The notes under the pieces are model-generated. The model had not been told where the DNA came from. It did not search any database and saw only the letters and a program-made list of their open reading frames with translations. The position numbers and the translations under genes are program-made. From Distichodus sexfasciatus (lineage: Eukaryota; Chordata; Actinopteri; Characiformes; Distichodontidae), in the NCBI GenBank assembly GCA_032718565.1, contig JAVGVS010000003.1, positions 2,000,178-2,064,177 on the forward strand: a stretch of 64,000 bases of DNA, in the 5' to 3' direction. Positions 41,501 through 45,643 of the stretch are shown piece after piece. Numbering within the stretch: position 1 is the stretch's first letter; the number at the start of each line of letters is the position of its first letter.

Positions 41501-44500
41501 TATTGATTTAAGGTCAGATTGCCCAGCCCTAGTACACACACACACACACACACACATTTAGAAGTTAGACAGACCAAGGACCAGTAGAGCAGCAGAAGTG
41601 CAAAAAGGTCGGGGGGGTCTCCACGGAGTTCAACCTCTATCTCCTACAATCATTTAACCCATCATATTTTCCCCTTTCCTCACCAGCAGTACTCTTCCTC
41701 CTCCTCCTCGTCCTCCTCCTCCTCCTCCTCCTTTTATTGGGCCTCATTCACCAGGTGTTCTTAAGAAGAGATTTGTTCTTAAAACCCAATTTTTTCACAT
41801 AGATTCGGACCTTCATCCATGATTCCTTAATTGATGTTGTTCCTGGGTAAGAACAGAATCTACTGAAGATTTTAGCGCGTTCTGATTTGTGCAGAACACT
41901 AGCTTATTGGGTTTTCTCCAGTTCGGCTGTTGAACAGTACAATATTACATTTTCTTTCTTAAGAATAAATGTAAGTACATATTGGTGATTGAGGCCAGTG
42001 GTCTTTAACCTGAGCTGCTGTGATTCAGTCTTTTGCCGCTTGTCTTATGGTTTCTCTTTTCTTTTGAATCTTCAACTAACAAATTTCTGCGTTATAGAAG
42101 AATTTGATACGAGACTTCTGTTTCTCATTCTAACGCTCCTAACACACGTCATCTCTTCTCTCTTCTCCCATTCTCTGCACTATGTCTGCTTCTTCCCTTC
42201 TCTCTGTCTTGCTTTCTTTCCTTCCTCCGGCTCTCCTGCTTCCTGCCTGCTCGTCTTCTTCCAGTCTTCAGTTCTCCAGCTGTTTCTCCAGAGCTCCCCC
42301 CTCGTTATCTGCTCGGTCAGGGGCAGAGACCCAACACCATCACACATGTGTGCTGGTACCGAAACCAGAACCTCTCTCTAACCGATTACCTGCGCATGAA
42401 CCAGGTACCAACGTGTGTGTGTGTGTGTGTGTGTGTGATCTATCAAACCTACAAGATTCCTCTGCAGGTCGTTAAATCGTCTTTCTCTGACCCGTGAGGA
42501 ATCCATCAGGTTTATTTACCCCCTCGACTCAGACCTTAGAAGTAGAAGTTTTGGCACCGAATGGCGTACAGAAGGAGAGCAGATTCTGCCAAAGCCAACA
42601 AGATACTCTACATTCACACAACATATTTTCCTTTCTCAGTTAACTGCTAAAAATGAGATTTTTTTTTGGGGGGGGGGGTGGCAGCTGCTTTTCACGTGTG
42701 ATGGTGAACGTTCCTTTTCAGATTTGGTGTTTGCTGGGTGGTCCGTTGTGCAGATGTAGATGTTGACGTCTGCTCTGTCTTTACAGAACCAGCTGTCTGG
42801 CTACCTCCTGAGGAAGTTCAAAAACAGTAACGGATGGCAGAAGTTGTGGGTGGTCTTCACCAACTTCTGTCTCTTCTTCTATAAGACGCACCAGGTACGG
42901 CTCAGCAGATTGTGTTCTTACGCCGGTGTTCCGACGATTTACGTTGCGATTTATTTATGTTGAATTTGACAAACACCAAGCTCAGCTGAAACTCTCCTCT
43001 CTCCTCGTCTGCTTCTCGGAGCTTCACGCTGCGCTTCTGTGTGAGTGTGGTGAGAGTGACAAAAAGGCTTCAGTGTTGATTGGCTACTGCTCATGGGACA
43101 TATAGCCAATCAGAGACTGTTGTGGGCGGGACATTACATGAAGCAGTGAGTCAAGAGCAAACGGCACTGTGAGAAGAGACGGCAGTGGAGCCACAGTAGC
43201 GCACCTTGTAATTACTTAATATCGGCGAAGGTCAAAATTAAACACCGACACCGATAATCGGCAAAACGCCTGATATCGACCCCCGATAATCTGTCGACCC
43301 TTAATACATATATCTTCCTACCTGACTAGATGGCATTTATAGTGACAATACTACTTCATAAGGATTTTAAATATTTCACTTACCATCAATCAAAGTCTCA
43401 GCACCAAAGTAGCATGGGCTTTATGGGCGTGGAAACGGGCGATTGTGGGACTCGGGAGCATATTTCGACAGAACAACGTCCAAGAGCCGCTTTGCTTCCG
43501 GTTTGTGAATTAAGACTCCAGTCAGGAGCCAACTCAAGTTTCTACCCGCTACCACAATGAAATGTAACCTCTGTATCTGACCTATCCGTGAAAGAACAGT
43601 GGGCAGCTTTTTGGCAGTGCTTGGGGATGGTACCTTGCTCATGAGTACCTCAGTGGTGCCTCTACTGGTCCGGGACTTGAACCGGCGACCTTCTGATCAC
43701 AGAGCCAAGTTCCTAACTGTTACGCTACCAACTGCCTCGATTATTCGTCAGCTGTTCTTAAAATGCCCTCGGTTCAAAGCTCTTCTGCCAGTTCTAAATG
43801 TAACCACTTTCAGACGTCATATAAAACTGTTGATGTCCAACAACATTTCATTATTAGATCAGAAAACTCCAAAACTCACCTCCTTATTTTTGTTGCATGT
43901 AGAAAGAAAAGTTTTGAACCACAATTTCAGATCCAGCTATTTCCTGGTTCTTGTGCTTGCTGTAAATACTGCCAAGCTTTTTTTTGTTCCTGTGTTGAAA
44001 GTGGCTTTTTGCTATTGTTGTCAGTTTCCAAAATGATGTTGCATGTTCATTTAGTTTCATAAATCATAAGAGCAGGATCACACACCTTATAAACAATAAA
44101 CCTTTTTATTTATTCAGTAACATTTCTTGAAATTTTTGTGAGTCATGTGCGTTCATGAGTCCAGCCATGACATCTAAACACATGCTTCAGACTCGAAATG
44201 GATAAAGCGATGGAAAGGTGATTGTGATTTCAGGTCGTATTGTCCTGACCTGCTTTTTGAATGACATATATTTATGATTTTCCAATTGAATGCTCCTCCT
44301 TGCTGATTATTCCTGCTACGGTTGTGGCAAGAGCAGCTGTAATAACGTCCATTTTGTGGCTGAGCAGCTCTTCGGGGTTGTGGAGTTCACGATGTTCTAT
44401 TTTGGTTTCAGGACGACTTCCCTCTGGCCAGCCTCCCCTTGCTAGGCTACACGGTCAGCACGCCCGGGGAGGCGGACAGCATCCACAAGGAGTACGTCTT

Positions 44501-45643
44501 CAAGCTGCAGTTCAAGTCTCACGTTTACTTCTTCAGGGCGGAAAGCGAGTACACCTTCGAAAGGTGAACTTCTATTTTTTTCATTGTTTTTTTCCCTAAC
44601 TAGGGCACATAGGACTGGCATTTTTAAAGCACGAATTAAACTGTGAAACAGTGTGGAAGAAGTGCTTGACTTTAATCTTTAGGGCTAGGGAGGGTGATGT
44701 AATCTTGCCTATGACGATTATTTTAAAATTCAGGGTTTTCTCCTTTGGATGTTCATGCAGCTTTCCAGTAAAAACATACTGCTGTGTGTTGTCACATCAT
44801 TCTGTGACCACATCAAGAAGATATAAGAAGATAAAGCTTTAATAGTTTACAGTACAGACCTTGTCAGTGAACTATGAGAACTAAAAACAAAAAAAAACCC
44901 AAGGCACGTAAATTGCTGCTTGTTTGTCTCTCTCTCTCTCCCTACAAAATATGTATTTATGATTTATAAAACAAAATAATTGCTAATTGATAATTAATTA
45001 ATTAATCATAACTGAGGTAAAATAATTAATCGTGGTATCGTGATTTTAGGTCATATCGCCCAGCCCTTGTCTGACTAGGGCTGGGTTCAAAAAATTGATT
45101 CACCGATCAATATCGATTCTCGTTCGAAAAATACGATATCGATTCAAAAATTCGCGGATCGATCTTTTCCTGCGGCTATGCACTACTTCTCGCCACCGCG
45201 CAAGGAGAGCTATAAAAACATGAGACTGGCAAAACCGAAACCAAATAGAGCCATGGCTGAAGCTGCTCCGCTCAAATCACCGTCTGGCCTAAAGGCCGAT
45301 GTTTGGCAACACTTCAGTTTTAAAACAAGTTATTTTATAACCAAGCAAAACTAGTATTGACGCAAAGAAATCTCTAAATAAATCGATATCGGATCGAATC
45401 GAATCGGATCATGACCTTATGAATCGGAATCGAATCGATTCAGGAAATCAGCAACGATACCCAGCCCTATGTCTGACTAGTTGTGTGTTTGCTTGTAGTC
45501 TGATGCTGCAGTGAAGACAAAAATGAATGTATCACATGGTTTGTGTGTTTAGATGGATGGAGGTGATTAAGAGTGCAGCTAGTACTCCAGGCCGGGTAAG
45601 TCTCCTCATCCCCAAAAATCCTGGAGAGATGAACGGGAGCTGA
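8485..45643 (+). CDS. farp2: FERM, RhoGEF and pleckstrin domain protein 2 (25 coding exons in window, 5' end missing)
   Basis: The joined exons encode about 968 residues without a stop, and every junction keeps phase. Order: FERM F1 remainder, F2, F3, FERM-adjacent region, Pro/Ser linker, DH, PH1, linker, PH2. The family is a Rho-GEF for Rac1/Cdc42 acting at the membrane; FARP2 relays semaphorin/plexin signals in axons and acts in osteoclasts (established knowledge). FARP2 rather than FARP1 is indicated by QTPAESDFQVLEIARKLEM, the EFTSYLQKHDEVLTELEK type DH segment, NEWSVPHCFTIYSAQ in PH1 and EVSLEQESEDD after PH1. The usual length is about 1050 residues, so roughly 90-100 N-terminal residues lie outside the window. 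The segment is open to alternative splicing at four places: long exon 19589, microexon 37130, exon pair 40992/42265 and a donor within the last exon. The neighbour stk25 is convergent. Confidence 0.93.
9933..9970 (+). repeat. TG-rich microsatellite
   Basis: GTGTGTGTGCGTGTGCGTGC, then GCGTGTGTGTG. Confidence 0.85.
10212..10582. mobile_element. hAT-like MITE, same family as 7977, perfect 8-bp TSD
   Basis: Begins TAGAGGTTGAG and ends CGGTTGACCCTTA, with internal GCCGATATCGATACTGATTATT-type sequence as in the copy at 7977. Flanked by GTATGTAA on both sides (10204-10211 and 10583-10590). Confidence 0.9.
11086..11128 (+). CDS. farp2: farp2 exon (FERM F1)
   Basis: 43 nt encoding VWLEPTKLIIKQAR plus one base. 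Acceptor gttttag, donor CGAC|gtaagt. Continues F1 (WLEP motif shared by FERM proteins). Confidence 0.9.
11213..11291 (+). CDS. farp2: farp2 exon (F1/F2 boundary)
   Basis: 79 nt encoding R-PMNTLFRLSVKFFPPDPGQ and LQEEFT. The VKFFPPDPGQLQEE motif is the FARP F1 end and F2 start. Only 84 bp separate it from the previous exon. Donor ACCAG|gtatgt. Confidence 0.92.
12174..12271 (+). CDS. farp2: farp2 exon (FERM F2)
   Basis: 98 nt encoding R-YLFSLQIKRDLMEGRL, then NCTENTAALLASHLVQ plus one base. This is the F2 four-helix segment (YLFxLQxKRDL, AALLASHxxQ). Acceptor catag, donor CAAT|gtaggt. Confidence 0.92.
14524..14638 (+). CDS. farp2: farp2 exon (FERM F2)
   Basis: 115 nt encoding S-EIGDYDDIADREFLKLNK, then LLPHQDYLQEKIMELHRRH. 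SEIGDYD is typical of FERM F2. Acceptor tctgtctcag, donor ACACCT|gtaaga. The intron before it is 2.25 kb with no recognised gene. Confidence 0.92.
16010..16482. mobile_element. hAT-like MITE remnant
   Basis: Right end reads CGGTGCATCCCTA, preceded by repeated ATCGGTATCGG motifs typical of fish hAT ends. The left end is not clear, so no TSD was assigned. Confidence 0.6.
16890..17265. mobile_element. hAT-like MITE (TAGGGGTGTAAC family)
   Basis: Begins TAGGGGTGTAAC and ends TTTACACCCCTA. Near-perfect 8-bp TSD (GTATTTGG at 16882, ATATTTGG at 17266). Confidence 0.88.
17658..17805 (+). CDS. farp2: farp2 exon (F2/F3, LEIARKLEMFG)
   Basis: 148 nt, from GQTPAESDFQVLEIARKLEM to SVAHMGLLVFQ. The PAESDFQVLEIARKLEM segment ends F2, and the rest starts the PH-like F3 lobe. 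Acceptor cttcctgcag, donor CCAG|gtgaac. Confidence 0.95.
17917..18012 (+). CDS. farp2: farp2 exon (FERM F3)
   Basis: 32 codons, phase 0 at both ends: GNTKINTFNWSKIRKLSF and KRKRFLIKLHPEVH. The NTFNWxKIRKLSFKRKRFLIKL signature is highly conserved in the FARP/FRMD7 group. The intron to the previous exon is only 111 bp. Confidence 0.95.
18271..18434 (+). CDS. farp2: farp2 exon (F3 end, start of FERM-adjacent region)
   Basis: 164 nt, from GPHQDTLEFLMASRDQCKIF to FFSRGSSFRY plus two bases. CKxFWKxCVEHHxFFRL ends F3; FSRGSSFRY opens the FA region (the substrate motif of FERM-adjacent domains). Donor ACAG|gtactg. Confidence 0.95.
19194..19262 (+). CDS. farp2: farp2 exon (FERM-adjacent)
   Basis: 69 nt encoding S-GRTQKQLVEFVKDSSVKR then TPYQ. 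GRTQKQLVxxVK is the typical FA continuation. Acceptor ttgcaacag, donor CAGAG|gttgga. Confidence 0.93.
19379..19436 (+). CDS. farp2: farp2 exon (end of FERM-adjacent)
   Basis: 58 nt encoding R-RNSKIRMSSRSLASDVPKL. RxxSKIxxxRSL is the conserved FARP segment after the FA region. Acceptor gttgacag, donor CTG|gtgagt. Confidence 0.9.
19589..20761 (+). CDS. farp2: farp2 long exon: linker plus alternative C-terminus ending in a stop
   Basis: Acceptor tctctttcag, then 390 codons in the farp2 frame to a TAG stop at 20759-20761. Codons favour G/C in the third position, unlike the AT-rich introns, which supports real coding. The first ~66 codons are a Pro/Gln/Thr-rich linker. At 19787/19788 a CAAG|gtgccc donor in phase 1 matches the phase-1 acceptor at 27866 and yields the DH-PH-PH form. 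Read through, the exon adds a Gly-rich patch (19.90-19.98 kb), acidic FIDDDP and YIDDDDDTDP stretches, four SExSS repeats (near 20.29, 20.32, 20.44 and 20.48 kb) and an SDSDSDWGSD acidic end. The product would be FERM plus FA with no GEF domain, like the layout of FRMD7. I do not recall this tail from mammalian FARP2. Other GGT codons further in (for example 20612) could serve as phase-1 donors. Confidence 0.85.
   Translation, partial: NLSFNDSSLKTPISFRTTPSTPVPNETKSQPQVQQSLPPQQPVRPPSPTKEEPVVKATPPPNYAFQGAPHKPVSGDCSPSFVCVESSSSRQWPSQNGNEDSVCVGLGMGLGLSEGGRGGRLGSFGGGGASRKGCLTPEAFEAELMRARPVPTVFPLTSLPLQVSEEFIDDDPTEMSFYAGGAVEGYSYGFDENVERFDYIDDDDDTDPVVPYSLGLGDLNGNGRAFSESAFGRSETSSLVNNQSECSSLDNLPLGSALGDSVSLSLCPDSSSSLRLPGSENMSEASSMVNFPACSVRSEASSAMQFNELVEQLEQLSYPPTATEGSGEASSDSDSDWGSDGGLPPEQNLFYSNPLIGATGVEGFLLECHNLRALSLGDPPSSTQFKSPPF
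22137..22164 (+). repeat. AAT microsatellite
   Basis: AATAATAATAAT run in the 7-kb farp2 intron. Confidence 0.85.
26925..27690. mobile_element. hAT-like MITE of the TAGGGGTGTAAC family with nested SINE
   Basis: Internal blocks match the 16890 element (ATACATCAGTCTG near the left, CTGAATTGAATCAAATTGAA and GTTTACACCCCTAAT at the right). It is split by the complete SINE at 27113-27447. Confidence 0.8.
27113..27447 (+). mobile_element. tRNA-derived SINE (family B), complete, 12-bp TSD
   Basis: The head GGCACGGTGGCGCAGCAGTT holds an A box, followed by a B box in GGTCCTGGGTTCAATCC. The tail ends in AATGAATGAATG repeats. Flanked by a perfect 12-bp duplication AATGTCTGGTTG (27101-27112, 27448-27459). 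Confidence 0.93.
27866..28047 (+). CDS. farp2: farp2 exon (Pro/Ser linker before DH)
   Basis: 182 nt: PVLDSPQLSPFDSKSPLCLS, FQMSTLSLPGQAPSPLQSPI, ending EEEEEGRRK. SPLQSPILNE resembles the FARP linker SPLLSPVLxD. Acceptor cccctcacag, donor GGAAG|gtacac. It needs a preceding exon ending with one base of a codon. Confidence 0.88.
28530..29586. mobile_element. hAT-like MITE (GGGCTGGGTGAT) with nested second repeat
   Basis: Left end GGGGCTGGGTGATTTAA, right end TCATATCGCCCAGCCCTA. The middle (about 28806-29433) is another repeat that starts near GATCCCATATTATGAA. Part of that second repeat recurs at 31335-31600. Confidence 0.75.
29688..29777 (+). CDS. farp2: farp2 exon (start of DH domain)
   Basis: 30 codons, phase 0: RYPTDKAYFIAKEILMTERT then YLKDLEVITV. 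This is DH conserved region 1; the Glu of TERTY contacts the GTPase switch in this family. Acceptor catctcag, donor GTG|gtgagc. Confidence 0.95.
29864..29997 (+). CDS. farp2: farp2 exon (DH)
   Basis: 134 nt, WFRSAVIKENAMPEGLMTLL to FLKEIDQRLAL plus two bases of Trp. Contains LFSNIDPIYEFHRGFL, the DH helix typical of FARP2. Donor CTCTG|gtacac. Confidence 0.95.
30136..30217 (+). CDS. farp2: farp2 exon (DH)
   Basis: 82 nt: W-EGRSNAHVKGDYQRIGDV then MLRNMASLK. Acceptor cactccag, donor AAG|gtaaga. The following 840-bp intron is very AT-rich and shows no gene. Confidence 0.94.
31061..31298 (+). CDS. farp2: farp2 exon (DH core, CR3)
   Basis: 238 nt, from EFTSYLQKHDEVLTELEKAT to SPEHRDHHDCK plus one base. 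FLLKPIQRLMHYKLILERL is the DH CR3 helix that carries most of the exchange surface. Acceptor ctgctttcag, donor CAAAG|gtgaag. Confidence 0.96.
31442..31547 (+). mobile_element. SINE family B 3' fragment
   Basis: GGTGTGTTGGCGCCTGCCC to GATAATGAATGAATGAATGA matches the end of the SINE at 27113; the tRNA head is missing. Nested in the repeat shared with 28806-29433. Confidence 0.8.
31829..31959 (+). CDS. farp2: farp2 exon (DH end)
   Basis: 131 nt: E-ALKEVAEMATQLQSSLIR, then LENFQKLTELQRDLIGIENL and TAPGR. This is the last DH helix (QRDLIGIENL), which in FARP structures helps autoinhibition. Acceptor attcttcag, donor AGG|gtaacg. Confidence 0.95.
32093..32161 (+). CDS. farp2: farp2 exon (PH1 start)
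   Basis: 23 codons: EFIREGCLYKLTKKGLQQRM, FFL. PH1 strands 1-2. Acceptor tttaattag, donor CTG|gtaagt. Confidence 0.95.
32235..32324 (+). CDS. farp2: farp2 exon (PH1)
   Basis: 30 codons: FSDMLLYTSKGVTATNQFKV then HGQLPLHGMI. PH1 strands 3-4. The intron before it is only 73 bp. Donor ATC|gtgagt, phase 0. Confidence 0.95.
33116..33660 (+). mobile_element. SINE family A interrupted by hAT-like piece
   Basis: The head GGGCAGTTGGTTTGCATAAC and GCCGGTTTGAATCC (B box) run to 33241. The tail resumes after 33520 (CTGTCCACTACTCCCTCACG to CACAATGACAAATAATCAC). Confidence 0.8.
33242..33520. mobile_element. hAT-like piece nested in a SINE
   Basis: Begins TAGGGGTGTTGAAATGAAT and contains CGATGCATAAC-type and GATGCGACGCATCGCGATGCG blocks. 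It interrupts the tRNA-derived SINE at 33116-33660. Confidence 0.7.
33728..34787. mobile_element. hAT-like element (1060 bp) with perfect 8-bp TSD
   Basis: Begins TAGAGATGGGCCGATACC and ends ATCGGCTACGTCTCTA. Flanked by GTGATAAT on both sides (33720-33727 and 34788-34795). No transposase frame. Inserted in SINE-derived sequence in the farp2 PH1 intron. Confidence 0.9.
34820..35200 (+). repeat. Degenerate G-rich minisatellite (GTGTGGGGAGGTTTTAAGGG type)
   Basis: About ten imperfect units of variable spacing. Similar units occur at 32.65-33.1 and 36.86-36.99 kb on either side of inserted elements, suggesting one former array. Confidence 0.7.
35470..35702 (-). mobile_element. tRNA-derived SINE family A (reverse), near full length
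   Basis: GTGAGTGATTGTCATTGTGA to CCACCAACTGCCCA, with GGATTCGAACCTGCGACC as the reversed B box. Confidence 0.88.
35837..36855. mobile_element. hAT-like MITE (GGGCTGGGYGAT type) interrupted by family X element
   Basis: The left end AGGACTGAGCAATTTTTAG and the block AATCGAGGTAAAATGTTCA near the right recur in the copies at 28530, 41218 and 44682. The 650-bp element at 36050 is nested within it. Confidence 0.65.
36050..36699 (+). mobile_element. Inverted-repeat element family X, 650-bp copy
   Basis: Terminal inverted repeats of about 35 bp (TGTGACCCTCCACGGCAAAA inward, complementary at the right end, with ACCAGTCxxTTGTCGCAA after it). Nonautonomous MITE-like; no transposase frame. It sits inside an older hAT-like element. 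Confidence 0.88.
37130..37150 (+). CDS. farp2: farp2 candidate microexon (LIVLDAP, 21 nt) in PH1
   Basis: A 21-nt segment between a pyrimidine-rich acceptor (cttttgcccgcag) and a strong donor (CCG|gtgagt). It is phase 0 on both sides and would insert seven residues between HGMI and VEES in PH1 without a stop. The flanking exons join correctly without it, as in mammalian FARP2, so it would be a cassette exon. Supported by splice-site quality and frame only. Confidence 0.5.
37346..37428 (+). CDS. farp2: farp2 exon (PH1)
   Basis: 83 nt: VEESENEWSVPHCFTIYSAQ then RTIVVAA plus two bases. The NEWSVPHCFTIYxAQ segment is diagnostic of FARP2 (FARP1 has a different sequence here). Acceptor gtgtttcag, donor GCGAG|gtacgc. 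Confidence 0.95.
37547..37650 (+). repeat. Direct repeat, first copy (pair with 38004)
   Basis: GAAGAACCGCACAGTAAAGC, TCTCTGGGTAAAAAACAGAC and AAGTGCAAGTATCAGAAA recur in the same order at 38004-38103, about 450 bp apart. Confidence 0.85.
38004..38103 (+). repeat. Direct repeat, second copy (pair with 37547)
   Basis: GAAGAACCGCACAGTAGAGT, TCTCTGGGTAAAAACCGGAC, AAGTGCAAGTATCAGAAA. Confidence 0.85.
38868..39517 (+). mobile_element. Inverted-repeat element family X, 650-bp copy
   Basis: Same length, orientation and near-identical sequence as the copy at 36050, with the same terminal inverted repeats. The flanks read AATA and TATT, which would allow a TA duplication. Confidence 0.88.
39743..39861 (+). 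CDS. farp2: farp2 exon (PH1 C-terminal helix)
   Basis: 119 nt: S-SKVEMNKWIEDLNMAIDMSK then DPTLCDRSN plus one base. The KWIEDLNMAID helix closes PH1. Acceptor ttgtcttcag, donor AACA|gtaagg. It leaves phase 1, shared by both candidate following exons. Confidence 0.94.
39958..40985 (+). repeat. Long polypyrimidine (C/T) tract, about 1 kb
   Basis: Almost pure C/T on the plus strand (TTCTCC/TCCTTT mixes, ending in CCCT repeats) in the intron directly before alternative exon A. It yields long spurious open frames rich in Ser, Phe, Leu and Pro, which are not genes. Such tracts can form triplex DNA and bind polypyrimidine-tract splicing regulators (established knowledge). A role here is inference. 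Confidence 0.9.
40992..41155 (+). CDS. farp2: farp2 alternative exon A (PH1-PH2 linker)
   Basis: 164 nt: R-SSDEVSLEQESEDDVNSSR, then NTTMHVCWHRNTSVSMSDHS and LAVE. It matches the linker present in mammalian FARP1/FARP2 (EVSLEQESEDD, VCWHRNTSVS). Enters in phase 1, leaves in phase 0. Acceptor ctccggcag, donor GAG|gtagaa. Pairs with exon B at 42265. Confidence 0.92.
41218..41531. mobile_element. hAT-like MITE (GGGCTGGRC type)
   Basis: Begins TAGGGCTGGACACTC, ends TTGCCCAGCCCTA. Near-perfect TSD (GTACACAG at 41210, GTACACAC at 41532). Lies between alternative exons A and B of farp2. Confidence 0.85.
41537..41557 (+). repeat. CA microsatellite
   Basis: ACACACACAC run after the hAT-like element at 41218. 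Confidence 0.85.
41696..41734 (+). repeat. TCC trinucleotide repeat
   Basis: TCCTCCTCCTCGTCCTCCTC run between the two alternative exons of farp2. Confidence 0.85.
42265..42404 (+). CDS. farp2: farp2 alternative exon B (related copy of exon A)
   Basis: 140 nt when the first acceptor (cttcttccag) is used. It encodes a Pro-rich lead then NTITHVCWYRNQNLSLTDYL and RMNQ, clearly related to NTTMHVCWHRNTSVSMSDHS of exon A. It enters in phase 1 and leaves in phase 0, as exon A does. Donor CCAG|gtacca. Three more AGs (before 42271, 42280 and 42292) are all in frame with the first. Use together with exon A shifts frame and hits TAA; skipping both also hits a stop within 15 codons of the next exon. Confidence 0.75.
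42413..42438 (+). repeat. GT microsatellite just after alternative exon B
   Basis: GTGTGTGTGT run beginning 9 bp after the exon donor. Confidence 0.88.
42787..42894 (+). CDS. farp2: farp2 exon (PH2 start)
   Basis: 36 codons: NQLSGYLLRKFKNSNGWQKL then WVVFTNFCLFFYKTHQ. PH2 strands 1-3, nearly invariant in FARP1/2. Acceptor gtctttacag, donor CAG|gtacgg. Confidence 0.96.
42965..43303. mobile_element. hAT-like MITE, truncated copy of the 7977 family
   Basis: Shares the internal segment ACACCAAGCTCAGCTGAAAC and the right end TCTGTCGACCCTTA with the copies at 7977 and 10212. The left end is missing. Confidence 0.8.
43556..43737 (-). mobile_element. tRNA-derived SINE family A (reverse)
   Basis: AATGTAACCTCTGTATCTG to TACGCTACCAACTGCCT, with the reversed B box GGACTTGAACCGGCGACC. 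Confidence 0.85.
44412..44563 (+). CDS. farp2: farp2 exon (PH2)
   Basis: 152 nt: DDFPLASLPLLGYTVSTPGE, then IHKEYVFKLQFKSHVYFFRA and ESEYTFE plus two bases. PH2 strands 4-7. Acceptor tggtttcag, donor AAAG|gtgaac. Confidence 0.96.
44682..45067. mobile_element. hAT-like MITE (GGGCTGGGYGAT type)
   Basis: Left end AGGGCTAGGGAGGGTGATG, right end GTCATATCGCCCAGCCCT. Directly abuts the element at 45076. Confidence 0.75.
45076..45469. mobile_element. hAT-like MITE with perfect 8-bp TSD
   Basis: Begins TAGGGCTGGGTTCAAAAAAT, ends CGATACCCAGCCCTA. Flanked by TGTCTGAC on both sides (45068-45075 and 45470-45477). Rich in ATCGATTC motifs. Confidence 0.92.
45553..45643 (+). CDS. farp2: farp2 last coding exon (PH2 helix and C-terminus)
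   Basis: R-WMEVIKSAASTPGR closes PH2, followed by VSLLIPKNPGEMNGS and TGA at 45641-45643. Acceptor gtgtttag. A strong donor (CCGG|gtaagt at 45596) sits inside the exon just after STPGR, so a further downstream last exon cannot be excluded. No convincing one was found. Confidence 0.85.
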
